Counted from the first letter of the stretch, positions 42,791-55,185 are shown. The stretch is DNA of 64,000 nucleotides from Anastrepha obliqua (GCF_027943255.1 NW_026562179.1:932501-996500), one strand, 5' to 3'. Numbers and translations: made by a program. Notes: generated from the sequence alone by a model not told the origin.

Positions 42791-45149
42791 TGCTTATATA
42801 ATTAAGTTACTTTATCTTTTTACAATATGCGCATTATTTTAAATTCTATATTTAGTTAGTTATATAGTTTATTGTATGTCAAAAATACAATCCCTAACAT
42901 TAGAATTTGCAACTTCAATTTCAGCCTAAACTTAGCCTATTACACACTAACATTAGCATTAAAAAGCACTGTTTTATATATTCTACTTTTAATCATCTTA
43001 AATAAATGTTGCTTATTATTTTTGCTATTTATATTTTTGCTCACGGAAAGAACTGGAATCAGTCAAGTGATAGAATACAAAATTGTGCAGAAGTGGAGAA
43101 ATGAGCATGGCTCTGCCGAGGAGGTACGAATGTGGGAGAACTAGGAAGAGAGCGTCGAAATAGTCAGATAGTAAATAACAGGGAAAGATTAACTTAATGT
43201 AACGTGAATAAAATTTTAATTTTAAAGCGAATAATCTTTTACTCTCTATAAAAAATGTGTGTACTTATATAACAACTAGTTAAATGATTCTATTCTCTGA
43301 TAATTTATATTTTATGAGTCAGAAAAGGTTTCTTTTTGCTCATATATCCGTTAGATCACATGTATTGCTTGTATTTTAAACTTTTTTTCAACCCCACAAT
43401 TTTCTTTCTAATTCTTCAACTTTCTGTAAGATGTAGCCATAATACATCCAAAAGAGTATAATCCTTAAATTAAAGAAGTAATCCGTAGGCAGATTGCGGG
43501 TTCAACAAGTAGAGGACAAAATTTCTTAAGATAGAAATATACCTAATACAAATTATGTATATATAATAATAGATTCGATATATAAAAATAGATTCGAATT
43601 TCCTTTTAAAATGTAATTGTGAATGTTAACTTAAAATTTTACGATTCCAATGGTTTGCAATAACCCGTTCTCGAATCTCAACTCCTTACTGTATTGGTAA
43701 CTTTTGTCTAACTACTCTTAAATAAATTACTGATCTTCTAGTTGTTTTTGACTCGAAATTTTTGTTACATATTATTTTAGCCTAAATTAGTTTCAAAAGT
43801 TTCGTTGGTGTTCTAATTTATATGTTTACAAATCTCTAAGCTTTTGAGAAAGCAACTTAGTATTTTGTACAGATATCTACAGATACCGAACTGTGTAGTT
43901 ACCGAGATTCCTCATTCAGTTATCGTCTTCATATTATTTTAGGCTAAATTAGTTTCAAAAGTTTTTTAATCAAAAAGAAATATAGATCCATTTGCTATTC
44001 GCTTTTAATTACAATGTTGTTGTAGACTATTCAGTCATGCTATTTAAGTACGTACATAGTGTCGATGCGTAAAATTGTACGTTTGCAAATGATAATTTAA
44101 GCACACTCCACCGTTCCTTGCGCTCCATGTCAACCTATCTCAGTCCAAGCACAACAGTTTGTTTGCCCAAGTAATTTTACACTACATCCACGGATTTTTA
44201 AATATAATTAACCCATGCTACTCTTGGCCCATCACCCTCTGTAAACAACCTTAATGTGGAGAGTTTACTGATAGCTCCATTGCCCTCGAAATGCAAAACA
44301 TCAAAATACGCACTAATACTTGCTTTTACTTGCCTGCTGTCGAAAAAAATTGTGCGTTGTGGAAATAAAAAGAGCAACAAGGAAACGCCAAGAAAGTGAA
44401 AAAGAATAAAATTATGTATTGAAATGTCATAGAAAAAAACCACAAAGATAAATGTGACGGGACGTGGACGGAGTGCGTACAGTTGCGCATCTCCCTGCCT
44501 TTAGGCTGCCGCACCCTTATAACTGTTTTCGTGGCTTTTGTTTCGTAACATTTTTATTTCTGAGTTCTGTTAAATTTTTTTTGCAATCTTTCTGTGTTTT
44601 GCTTCTCCAATTGTTTTCTTATTTCGCTGACCCAAGCCAACGCCAAACAATCTTAGCAACCACACCGCCGCCGCCAAAGTTCAACCCAAATCAAAGAAGA
44701 CAATAAGAATGCGCCAAAAATCCTAAGAAATGATAGCGAAGGAAAAATTATATTTTTGATTTTAAGAAATTTATTCGCCATTCAGTCTTTCCTTTTTTGA
44801 CTGTTGCTGAATTTAGTCAACATTAGCTTGTCTGCCCACCCCCTCAACAGCGTACTGGCACCGCTTGGAACAACTGCGTATTCGCCAAGTATTTATCAAA
44901 AATAAAAAAAAAATATTTTAATTTCTTCGCAATTATGATGGAAGGAGAGTTTACGACAGTCTTGTTTAAGTTCGCACTTCAGTGAATGAATAAAAACCTG
45001 AACGGACAATTAAGGGGTTGGAAAAAGTACGATTTGATGATTTCCTTTGCATTGTAAATTAATTGTGCTTAGTAAATGTTAAAAACGTACTTACGTACAT
45101 ACGATGATTTAGTGCTGAAGTAAAATGTGTTTAAGAAAGGTAATTTATA
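42791..45149. other. AT-rich region without recognisable genes
   Basis: Apart from the direct repeat at 43768/43930 I see nothing assignable. A Phe/Leu-rich frame at 44464-44706 has no domain and looks fortuitous. Confidence 0.4.
43768..43964 (+). repeat. Pair of 35-bp direct repeats
   Basis: CATATTATTTTAG(C/G)CTAAATT followed by AGTTTCAAAAGTTT occurs at 43768-43802 and 43930-43964, differing at one base and offset by 162 bp. Function unknown. Confidence 0.8.
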
Positions 45150-45151
45150 TA

Positions 45152-45748
45152 AAAAGTGATTTTTTAAGAGCTATAGGAAAGTTTTTCAAAAAAAACACAC
45201 GTAAAATTCAGATCAATGCATGCAATTTTTATTTAAATCGATAGTACAGTCCATATAATTTAATGTTTGAAGAGCCCATTCTCCGAAAATTCGGCGTTGA
45301 GGTAGGTCGTTCGGCTTCAATTTTTGCACCAGCTGTATTCTGAAAGGCTTCACACCTAAATCCTTTCGCAAAATTTTCCACGTTGTTGAGTAACAGAGGC
45401 CCAATTGCTGCGAACGGCGACGAATCGATAATTGATGGTCATCATTAACACTGGCCGATACAGCTGCGATATTTTCTTCAGTTCGCACTCTACGTAAGCG
45501 TGTTGGTGGTTTGATGTCCAATAATGTAAATTTGGTTCTAAATTTAGTCACAATAGCTCGAATAGCCGCTTCAGAGAACACGGATTTTTATAATAAAATT
45601 CAATGATTTGCAAGCGTTGTTCGTTTGTAAGACGATTCATGATTAAATTATAGACCAAACTGAAGATGTTTGACAGAGAAGTAAAACAACGTGCGTCAGC
45701 TGTTTAAACCAACTGTTTAAGAAGATAATAGCTAAAAAAATCACCCGT
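45152..45748 (-). mobile_element. DD41D mariner-like element, N-terminal deletion derivative
   Basis: The 597-bp element is flanked by TA (45150-45151 and 45749-45750). Minus-strand ends are ACGGGTGATTTTTTTAGCTA at 45748 and AAAAGTGATTTTTTAAGAGC at 45152 on the plus strand. Related but imperfect, they share GTGATTTTTT. It keeps the N-terminal half of a transposase and has lost the catalytic half. Its ends and N-terminus resemble those of the fragment at 1-388. Confidence 0.85.
45213..45640 (-). pseudogene. N-terminal half of a DD41D transposase
   Basis: The peptide starts near 45640 (MNRLTNEQRLQI), shifts frame near 45585, then reads SEAAIRAIVTKFRTKFTLLD, DIKPPTRLRRVRTEENIAAV and SIRRRSQQLGLCYSTTWKIL, i.e. 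two helix-turn-helix DNA-binding segments. It ends RRIFGEWALQTLN before foreign or deleted sequence. No catalytic motif is left. Confidence 0.75.
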
Positions 45749-45750
45749 TA

Positions 45751-46140
45751 CTTGTGACTTACGTGACCAATATTTCGAATCGTACTGTGCAAGTATAACT
45801 ATAGTTACATTACAATTATTATTTTGTGTGTTGCTTGTATGTTAACTCCTCCCCTTCTTAAGTTCGGAATGTCCGTGGTCAGATGGAATTCTTTCATAAA
45901 ATAAAATAAAATTTCAAAGAGATTGGTATATATATTTCCTTTTTCAGATATTTAATTTAAATTTAGCTATTGCACATTAACAGTTAATAATGTATTTAAT
46001 TTTACCTGAAAATAATCAAAGATAATATTTCAAAAAACTAAGCGTGTAGTTTGATATACTATACATACGTCAATAAATATGTCGCCGAACACGCAAAACA
46101 CTTGTCTTATTTATGCCTCTCACAAACAAACTAAACATGC
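45751..46140. other. Unassigned AT-rich spacer
   Basis: Nothing recognisable. Confidence 0.4.
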
Positions 46141-46819
46141 TATAGGTTTTTAACTTCAATTTAAAGTTTTTTAATTTCCAATTAAAGTTTTTTAAATTCA
46201 AATTAAAGTTTTTTTATTTCAAATTAAATTGTTTTAAATTCAAGTTAAAGATTTTTAATTTCAAATTACGTTTATTTTGCTGATAATAAGATTTAACACT
46301 TGTTTAAAGTTTAGCAATCGCAGTAAACACAGAATAAAACTTTTCTTTTCTTTTTGTGGAATTATTATTTATTTTAAAATAATTATTTGAAATTCAAAAT
46401 CCTTAAAACCCTTAAATAAGTTTATGATAATGAACACCAATACATCACCTGAAGAAAATTGTCTGCACGAAATTTGCTGGCCGATCCACAAAATAATCAA
46501 AATTTGGTACAGATTATTGAAGAATCAATGACCACTGTTACTTCTACTGGTTGCAACAATTATTACGTTGACATGTCTAGGAAACTACCGCTCGTTGTAA
46601 CAGAACAACCGTTGCATTAAATGCTTTGTCCAAATTGCTTTATTTAACTTTTTTTGATTCTTATTCTTGTTAATATTCATTTTTTATTGTAAACATTCAA
46701 TAATAGGGTAATAAACTTAATTTAAAAAAATTTAATTTGAAATAAAAAAAACTTTAATTTGGTATTAAACAAATTTTATTTCAAATTAAAAATATTTAAT
46801 TTGAAGTTAAAAATCTATA
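46141..46819. mobile_element. Foldback/MITE-like element with repeat-rich inverted arms
   Basis: The left arm (about 46141-46262) and right arm (about 46700-46819) are reverse complements over about 110 bp. They start TATAGGTTTTTAACTTCAA / TATAGATTTTTAACTTCAA. Each arm consists of short tandem units of the type AATTTCAAATTAAAGTTTTT (about 25-28 bp). The 440-bp interior has no ORF of note. No clear target duplication. Confidence 0.7.
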
Positions 46820-49082
46820 TATTGCTAAAACCGTGACCATATGCATCTTTGACACGAGCGTACTAACATAAAAAAAAATAATCAAAAGTCGAATGTACGC
46901 GAAATTTGAAACTTTCATCTTATTTTTTGTAATTATTATAATTAAATATTATAATATTTGATTATGTGTAACAAAATAAAATTTCACGCTTTAATTTTTT
47001 TAACATTGCACATTTACATATTTGAAAGAACAATATATCTCATTTTTACTTTGCGTTGTGTAATAATTTAATTTTTTTTTCACGATTCAATTCGAATATA
47101 ATTGTACATTACTCGTATCACCACATCGACCTAACATTTTATGCTTTTATAATGATATGTAATTCCATCTAAATTTTTTACTTCTTTGACATGAGCTAAA
47201 ATTAGATACGATATTTTTGTATCTTTTTGCCGTTTATTTGTAAGGTTGTAAATTAATCTTTTGGAACTGTATTTTCAAAATGCACCGTATTTAACTTATG
47301 GTGTTAACTAATCCTTTATGACATCGGACGAAAACCTTCTTTGAACACTAGAATTTTAAACACTCCAGAATTTTATCTTGTGTTCAATTGTTTTACTCCG
47401 CCCCAAGCTACTGTAGTTGGAGTAGTAGTAGAAAACTAAGAATCGCCCGAAGCGCTACTTGCGATATTATTTATGGGTACTCTAGCTAGCGCTACTATTT
47501 TCACTTCTGATGCGCTTCTACTACTTCTATAGCTGCTGATTGAGCAGTGTTCGTTTTTGTTTTGTGAGATACATTTTGTATGCGTTTTAGACAACGTACA
47601 CGGAAAACATAACCGACAAATTAGGTAGGCAACCTGGTCAATATGGTGCTAATTCCCGTTCTATATCAAATTATGGTTTATGGTTTTATGTTTTCGCAAC
47701 AGTAATTAATGTGACATCGCGGAATAACTCGCTTAATATTTTTAGGTATTTCGATCCTCTTAATTACGAAAATGTGAAGTGTAAAACGTGCCCCAAGACA
47801 ATGAAAACCGGTCTACTATTCAATTAAAAAAAAAAAAAAACATTTAATACAAATACATAAACTAAGTCTAGAGAATGAAGAAAATGACTCAACTGGTAGT
47901 GTAGGTGCTAGAACTGTTAGGCATTAAACTATCAAAATTAAGATTAATAAAAAAAAATTGACTAGATCATATGTTGGTCTTATGACAGAATGCACTATAG
48001 TACTTAACGTGCACTAAAATTATTTTTAGCTAATAATTGGAATAGATTATGCCATGAAACTTTGGACAATATTTTACTCGTAAAACTATATTAAATTCGA
48101 CCCATTTGGAAAGTCCGACTAAAAATTCATTATGTACAGTATTGTATTTCATCCTAATTTCTCAGCCTTAGATTTGTTATTTTTTAAGCAAAAAAATGTA
48201 TAAAATTATCATTATACATATTACAATAATATTAAAATTTTTGTTTGAAATATTGAAAAAAAATATTAATTTTAATAAAATACGAAAAAAGTTTGATTTT
48301 TTTTTTATAGGCACCAATCTACAGAAAATCAAAAGTATTTTTATATATTTGTTGCAGGTAACAGCCGAACTAATTACCTCAATTATTTGTAAAAACCAAG
48401 CATCTCCATAGTTAGCCTGTATTTTCACAATTTTCAATCTTTTTTGTTTGTCCCATTATCCCTCGCCTGCCTGCTAAAATTCGTAAAAATGCAAAAAGGT
48501 TCAAAACCATTGAATCATTTGTGAGGGAAAAAATAAGAATAAAAAAATCTGTTATAGACTGACGTGTTTTAAAAGTGGACTTTTGTTTGTAGTAAATAAG
48601 TATTATATTAATCACTTGATATATTCCTGGACATATCGAGCTTGTTTGCATCTTCACACTGTTGCTGCTTTCTCAATATTTAAATAAAAAAATATTCAAA
48701 TAAAATTCTGAAGTACATAAAAACATTCTTTTGTTAGTTTACGGAGATACATACACACAATTCATTCGTACACCCTGCGTACTACGTAAAAAACTTTAAC
48801 TTTGCAAACAATGTTATATTCCTAATGAATTGCCGCAAACAAAACTCCCGTTATTTCAACTTACACTGAAGGGTTCCAAGGAAAGCAGGCAGACGTAGCA
48901 AAATGCTGCAAAACATTTATTTGTACACTTTCAGTTCATGATATTGTTGCTACAAAAGTAACAGTAAAAATCGTTTGTGTTTTTACTAATGTTGCTGAAA
49001 ACGATATAAGATTGGTTTTTTCTTAGTTTTTATCGCCGATTCAGTTTCAGTTGCGCGTAATATCTCGATTGAAAGTGACAAA
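46820..49082. other. AT-rich region without recognisable genes
   Basis: It probably includes the left terminus of the Tc1-like element below, which I could not delimit. No other signal. Confidence 0.4.
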
Positions 49083-50014
49083 ATGCGGCGAAGTGCGGAT
49101 GTACCATTAGAAATGCGTAAAATTGTCATTAAATGGTTTTTGGAAAGCAAGTCTCTTCGCGAAATCGGCAAAACAATTGGTAAATCGCATTCTACGGTAC
49201 AAAGTGTTATCGCTAATTACGTTCATATTGGTAAATTGGAAGCTAATCTCCACCAAACCGGAAGGCGAAAAATATTGACTTCACGAGCGGAACGCAACAT
49301 AGTAGCATCAGTCGCGCAAAATCCCAAATTAACCTCCACAATACTATGCCGAAACATTCTAGAGTCATTGCATAAACAAGTAAGCCCATGAACAGTCCGT
49401 AATTGTCTATAAAACGCTGGTTATCATAGCAGAGTGGCACGCCGCAAGTCTTACATTTCAGATATTAACAGAAAGAAGAGATTGGAGTTCGCCAAACGCT
49501 ATATAAACGAGCCAGATTCTTTTTGGGAAAACGTCATATTCAGTGATGAGTCGAAATTTAATGTTTACGGATCAGATGGGCCTCCTCCAGAGCATAATGA
49601 AAAAATCGTGTTCCTATCGTTTAGCATGGAGGAGGAAACGCAATGGTTTGGGGGTACATCTGGAGTAGGGAAAAGGGTTTTTATTAACGATAAAATGAAC
49701 AAACATCTGTATTTAAACTTTTTGAAGAATAATTTGCATGATAGTACCGTTAAACTTGGGCCCGATGCTAAAGGGTTCTCGCTTCAACAAGACACTCATC
49801 TTATCTCGTGCATAAATGTCTTATTTGCTACTATAAGCAGCTTAAAACTCAATCACCGGATCTGAACCCAGTTGAGCACAAAATAACATCAAAAGCATCA
49901 TTAAAGACAGCTTTAAGTGTTGAGTGGGAAAAAATTGCAGCCAATGAAACCAAGGTATTAGTAAAAAGTATGCATCGACGTTTAGAAGCTAAAGGCGACC
50001 CAAGAAAGTACTGA
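49083..50014 (+). pseudogene. Tc1-like transposase (DD34E type), broken
   Basis: The first frame (MRRSADVPLEMRKIVIKWFL) contains the helix-turn-helix KSLREIGKTIGKSHSTVQSV and a second DNA-binding segment (GRRKILTSRAERNIVASVAQ), then stops at 49389. The next frame continues with RRKSYISDINRKKRLEFAKR and the catalytic-Asp motif VIFSDESKFNVYGSDG. A frameshift follows; relics of the usual GGG-MVWG block appear out of frame near 49625-49660. The second Asp is in LQQDTH and the terminal Glu in SPDLNPVEH, in a third frame at about 49855-49880. It ends GDPRKY at 50012. All catalytic positions are traceable, but the frame is broken at least three times. Terminal repeats not delimited. Confidence 0.85.
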
Positions 50015-50889
50015 ATACTCGTTTTTTCTATTCTTTTTTTTAATAAACTATTCTTTCTATGGCTATGTAAAATAATATTTTTGCATGAAATTTTGCCTTA
50101 TTTCCTTATTGCCTTAAGTTCTCTGATCCCAGAAATGAATTTCAAAGTTTTTGTTCATTAAATATTGAATAAATATGTTATTTTTTACGAATATCAGTGA
50201 ACATTTTTTTTTAAAAAGGGATAAGTGAATATTAATCCTTTGACATTTCTGCGAAGTTGTTGGCTGAAGATTGCCGCAACGGTAGAACATTTTTTCTATA
50301 CTAAAAAAATGCATGGCTAAATTAAACCACGCATTTGTGAAAACATTTTGTTTGAAATAAATAAAGGAAACATAATTCAATAAAGTGTTCGAGCAACTAA
50401 ACAGTGAACTAATTAACTTAATAATAATGCTCCTGTTACGTTCTTTCAATTACATAAATCTGCACATATTTGTGCGTGTGCAAAGCGAACAAAAACAAAT
50501 AATAAACAAAGAAAACATAACCAAATTACCATTAAGGTTAACCATCGGTAAGTCAACCTATTAACCAAGAATTTCGACCACGGAAAATGCAACAAAGTGT
50601 AGCTGAAGAGAGAGAAAATAATAAGGAGAAGAAACATACTGTCTAGAATGAAATAATCTATAAGGCGAAAATACCACAGCGAACGTTGAGAAACAAGGAA
50701 TAAAAGAAAAATCAAACAGCAGCAAGTATATCCCGATTTGAATTACCACCATCACACTCGAGAAAGGCATCAATACAGGATATCCACTGCAGGAGGAAGA
50801 CATCGCAGAAGTGAGTCAATTAAATAAAATTATCAAAAGTTATTATTAAATTATATAGTAAGGTAATATTGTAAAATACCAAAAAGTAA
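50015..50889. other. Leader/unassigned region upstream of the LTR-element gag
   Basis: A 5' LTR with primer-binding site would be expected here, but I found no sequence matching the 3' LTR-like region (58043-58501). A possible splice donor (GAA|GTGAGT) is at 50811. The rest is AT-rich. Confidence 0.35.
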
Positions 50890-51939
50890 ATGGCCCAAAT
50901 AAATTTTGACCCTCTTAAGTATTTAGGGACTCTTCCCGAATTTAATGGTGATTTTAGGGACCTCCGGACGTTTTTAAGTTTGATAGACAAAATCCACCCG
51001 TTACTCCAACAATATGAGGAACTGTCACAATCCCTTTTTTCGGATCTAATAAAAAGCAAACTGAAGGGAAAAGCTAGAGAAGTTGTCGAAATCAATTGCC
51101 AAGCCATTTCGTGGAGCGATATAAGGAATGTACTACAAAATAATTTCGGCGATAGGTTAAGCTGCGACGATTTATTTGATCTACTCAGGGCAACAGTCTT
51201 TAAAAGTACTAGCGTAGAATTTTATGAAGAAATAAAAAATAAATTAAGACGGTTAAATAACAAAACGCTTTCGGTTCTCGGGCAAGAACAAGTAGGACTA
51301 AACTTAGCAGCTCAAAATAATTGTAGAGCCGCGTTAAATGTACTTAAATCCAAAATACCTGAACCGATGAAAACAATTTTAGCTTGTAGAAACCCAAACA
51401 GATTGGTAGAAGCGATGAACATCTTATTCGAACCAGGATATGCCCACCAGAGGATAGAAAATCTCCCTTATTTCAATAAAACGAAGTTAGAACAGAACCC
51501 GCATACACAAAGGTCCAATCTTACCAATAGGCAAAATTACAACCAACCAGATAGAAGACAGCACTATCAAAACAGAAGAAATTTTCAACCACAAAATATT
51601 GGACAATTTAGATCGAATTCCTAGCCACAAAATAGTGAAAATGGCCGTCTACAAAATAACCGACAATTTGGACCAAATTTCTACCAACAGAATAATGGAC
51701 AATATAATGGAAATTTCCTACCAAATAACGGACATCTGAGACAAAATAATTATTATGGGCATAACGAACAAAGAAATAACTTTACTCAACCAAACCCGAA
51801 CAGTAGGATCAATTACCAAAATCCTTTCCAAACGTCTAACAGTTACAATAAACAACCGCCACCCGAACCGATGGATGTTAACAGTTATGAATTTAGTATC
51901 AAACCAGGTGCGAGCCATTCCATATTAAATCCGTCATGA
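50890..51939 (+). pseudogene. gag of errantivirus-like element
   Basis: The structural polyprotein frame starts MAQINFDPLKYLGTLPEFNG and runs 244 codons to a TAG at 51622-51624. The same frame then continues to a TGA at 51937-51939, so one premature stop splits it. The C-terminal half is rich in Asn/Gln/Arg (YNQPDRRQHYQNRRNFQPQN and repeats of NNG) and ends with PPEPMDVNSYEF, a motif seen at the end of errantiviral Gag. The last residues run into a protease-like segment (KPGASHSILNP) where the catalytic Asp-Thr is replaced by Lys-Pro. There is no CCHC knuckle, as usual for the group. Confidence 0.8.
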
Positions 51940-53109
51940 ATACATCAAATCCAACCCATATCCATAAAAACTCTATAACATAAAATATTTACTGATAAAG
52001 AAGCCAGAATACCAACTTTTTTATTTTTTTCATATTTTAAGACCGTTAAACGCTTATATCGACTATCGAACAAACACCATAACTATTGGTGAATCAACAC
52101 TCCAAATGTATTTCCAAATTAAAAATAGTAACAAGTATAACCATAAGATACAAGTAACACCTAAAACTGAACTCATATATTTTAGAGAAGAAAACGACAA
52201 TATTGGAATTGTCAACGAAGGAATATTAGAGGTCGAAAATGATGAAGTAGAAATAAATCTTACTTCCCCTCAAAATAATATATTCACGCAGAAGGTGGAT
52301 TACAAGAATTTTAATATCATTGAGAATAAATTTAATAGACCACTTTGCGATCAGATTCGCACGAATCATCTCAAAAATCAATTAATGACATGTATAAAAT
52401 ATTATTCTGAAATATTTTATCAAGAAAAAACAAAACTGATTTTTACTTCCGCCATTAAACATAACATACTTACGGTTAATAATGTACCAATATTCAGTAA
52501 ATCTTACCGCTATCCATATATACATAAAGAAGAGGTAAAAACACAAATCCAACAAATGTTTAAAGACAAAATAATAAGACCTAGCAATTCACCCTAATCT
52601 GCACCTATATGGATCGTTCCTAAGAAGGCCGATGCCAGCAACAAAACCAAGTAGAGACTTGTCATTGACTACCGGAAACTAAATGAGGTAACGGTAGATG
52701 ACAAATATCCAATACCAAATATATACGAGATATTGGATAAACTTGGTAGGTGCCAATACTTTTCCACCCTCGATTTAGCCAAGGGATTCCACCAAATAGA
52801 GATCGCAGAGGAAGACATCTATAACACCGCTTTTAGCGTAGAAGACGGTCACTATGAGTTTTTGAGAATGCCGTTTGGACTGAAGACAGCCCCAGCGACA
52901 TTCCAAAGACAGTTTTAAGCGAATATATTAATAAAATATGTCTAGTCTATTTAGACGACATTATTATATTCTCTACATCTTTGCAAGAGCATTTAAATTC
53001 AATGAATTTGATTTTTAAGAAACTAAAAGAAGCTAATTTGAAAGTTCAATTAGACAAATCTGAATTCCTATATTAAAAAAGGAAACTGAATTTTTAGGAC
53101 ATATCGTAA
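51940..53109 (+). pseudogene. pol, first part: linker and reverse transcriptase (broken)
   Basis: After a degenerate protease region, an open stretch (52106-52597) encodes the RT N-terminal linker, ending SYRYPYIHKEEV and QQMFKDKIIRPSNSP before a stop. RT motifs follow: [11 protein letters not shown] (about 52660), [13 protein letters not shown] with the first catalytic Asp (about 52768), and [14 protein letters not shown]. After another stop or frameshift, the catalytic YLDD box lies at about 52945-52960. A further stop comes near 53074, just before the LINE-C2 insertion at 53110. Non-functional. Confidence 0.8.
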
Positions 53110-54542
53110 TCGTTGTTTTCTGGCTATACAATACTATTGTAAAGCCTATCTTGTTATATGGAGTCATAGTCTGGTGGAACTCACTAGAGAAGACGACATT
53201 GGTGAAGAAGCTGGAGAGAGTCCAGAGGTCGGCACTCATTGGAATCAGTGGGGCGCTTCGAACGACTCCTACTCTGGCGCTCAACACAATGTTAAATGTG
53301 GTACCCGTAGACATTGCAGGCAGAATTGCCGCCTCGCGTACCGCAATCAGACTGAGGGGCTGGAGCTATAAGCTTAACCTCACTTATGGGCACTCAAGCA
53401 TTCTCAGAAACTTCGAGTTCATCCCTCTGTCAACGGATCAGTGTATACCCTCGTATAGTCCTACCGGAAGCTTCTCCACTCATATTCCGTCAAGGGAAGA
53501 GTGGAGAGAGGGCTACACTTGGGGACAGGGCATGGTGAACTTGTTCACGGATGGATCGAAGTTGGAAGGAAAGGTTGGCGCAGGAGTCTTTTGCGAGGAG
53601 CTCCCCACCAGACTCAAATTCAGGCTACCGGACCACTGCAGTGTGTTCCAGGCAGAGGTAGCCGCAATCAAGGAGGCAGCCGATTGGCTGCTCAAATGCG
53701 TATTAACGGTCAAGAAAGTAAATATTTACTCCGACAGCCAAGCGGCAATAAGGGACCTCGGGTCTACGACGGTGCATTCGGAATTGGTCAAGGAATGCTT
53801 GACCTCGCTTTCGACTGCGTCCTAATTCTTTAACATCAGCCTCATCTGGGTTCCTGGTCACAGCGACATTGCTGGAAACTGTGAGGCGGATGAGCTGGCC
53901 AGACAAGGGACATGCGAGGTGATTTCCCCGCGAAGGGAGGGAATTGGGATCCCCCTGACTACCTGCGGTCTGCTCCTGGAAAGATGGGCATCGCACCAAC
54001 TCAGCGAGCGCTGGGCAAGTACACGAACGTGTAAGGTCGCGAAATCCTTCTGGCCAGGGGTGGACCGCAGGCGCTCGGGAGAGCTTCTGAGGCTGACAAA
54101 ATTTCAGCTCTCTAATCTCGTGGGTTTTCTCACAGGACACAATGCGCGAGGAATGCATGCTGTGAGACTTGGAATCATCTCGAGTCCCTTTTGCGCTGGA
54201 TGTATGGAGGATGAGGTGGAATCATCTCAGCACCTTCTCCTTAGCTGCCCTGCTCTGGCGGGGCTAAGATCTAGGCATCTTGGCTCCTACTTCTTTGTCA
54301 CGCCTGCTGATATAGCTGGCGTTGACATTAAAAATCTGATGAATTTCATCAGCAGCATAAAGCGGTTGACGCAAACATAGTCATCGTTCGTAATCGTAAT
54401 CCGCACGCTCCCAAATATCCCAGCACCACCTCTCCCTGTATCCCGCCTCACCCCTCCATAATGGCATCACAAAGGACGAATCCTTCTTCGTCCAAGTGTG
54501 CCCATTCCCTGGGCAACCATATCAACCTAACCTAACCTAACC
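53110..54542 (+). mobile_element. LINE-C2: 5'-truncated RNase H-LINE nested in pol
   Basis: The 1433-bp insertion is flanked by the 8-bp duplication TATCGTAA (53102-53109 and 54543-54550). With one copy removed the pol frame is continuous across the site. Its 3' end is a CCTAA-type tail (about 54521-54542). It is the same kind of LINE as C1 at 21729-23157 but much less decayed. Confidence 0.93.
53151..54380 (+). pseudogene. LINE-C2 RT thumb, RNase H and C-terminal knuckle
   Basis: It begins in the RT thumb (MLYGVIVWWNSLEKTTLVKK). The RNase H follows: VNLFTDGSKLEGKVGAGVF, CSVFQAEVAAIKEA, IYSDSQAAIRDL, then, after a stop near 53823, ISLIWVPGHSDIAGNCEADE. The C-terminal part in the next frame has the Cys/His knuckle CAGCMEDEVESSQHLLLSCP and ends IKRLTQT at 54380. 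All four acidic RNase H positions are present, but the frame is broken once and the RT core was never copied in. Confidence 0.8.
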
Positions 54543-54550
54543 TATCGTAA

Positions 54551-55185
54551 CCCAAGATGGAATAAAACCAAACCCAAGAAAAATAGAGTGCGTAAAAAAC
54601 TTTCCCATTCCAAAGACACCAAAACCAATTAAGCAATTCCTCGGATTTACCGGGTATTATAGAATGATCAATGATTGCAAAACCGATGACAAAATATTTA
54701 AAGAAGGACGCTAAAATAAAATTATCCGACCCAGAATATCAGGAAAGCTTTCATACCCTTAAAACTTTGTTAATAAATGAACCAATCTTAGCATACCTAG
54801 ATTTGTCCAAAATATTTATGGTCACAACGGATGCGAGTAATTTCGCCTTAGGCGCCGTTTTATCATAGGATAATCATCCAATCTGTTTTGCAAGCCGTAC
54901 ATTAAACGAGCACGAGTGCAACTACAGTACTATTGAAAAAGAACTTTTGGCTATCGTATGGGCCACCAAATATTTCAGGCCATACATTTTCGGGCGCAAG
55001 TTCATTATAGAAACTGACCATAAGCCATTAACTTGACTTTTTTCTATTAAAGAACCGAATTCAAAGCTCGTTAGATGGAGACTCAAATTCTCCGAATATG
55101 ACTACAAAATTAAGTACAAAAAAGGTACAAAAAACAGCAACGCAGACGCACTTTCGAGGATTGAACCCACATTCATTAGTGTAAA
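54551..55185 (+). pseudogene. pol, second part: RNase H domain
   Basis: The frame resumes immediately after LINE-C2 and encodes the connection region ([10 protein letters not shown]) and the RNase H: MVTTDASNFALGAVLS with catalytic Asp, [17 protein letters not shown], and [11 protein letters not shown]. The end is marked by NADALSRIE. Stops at 54868 and 55036 and a frameshift near 54665 break it. Confidence 0.8.

Noticed and set aside
44464..44706. 80-codon frame with Phe-rich segment and Pro run
   Set aside because: No domain and no support from context; likely fortuitous.
49570..49670. Apparent inverted duplication CCTCCTCCA/TGGAGGAGG in the Tc1-like gene, considered as an insertion
   Set aside because: In another frame the second block reads as the normal Gly-rich segment of Tc1 transposases, so a frameshift with a small deletion explains it better.
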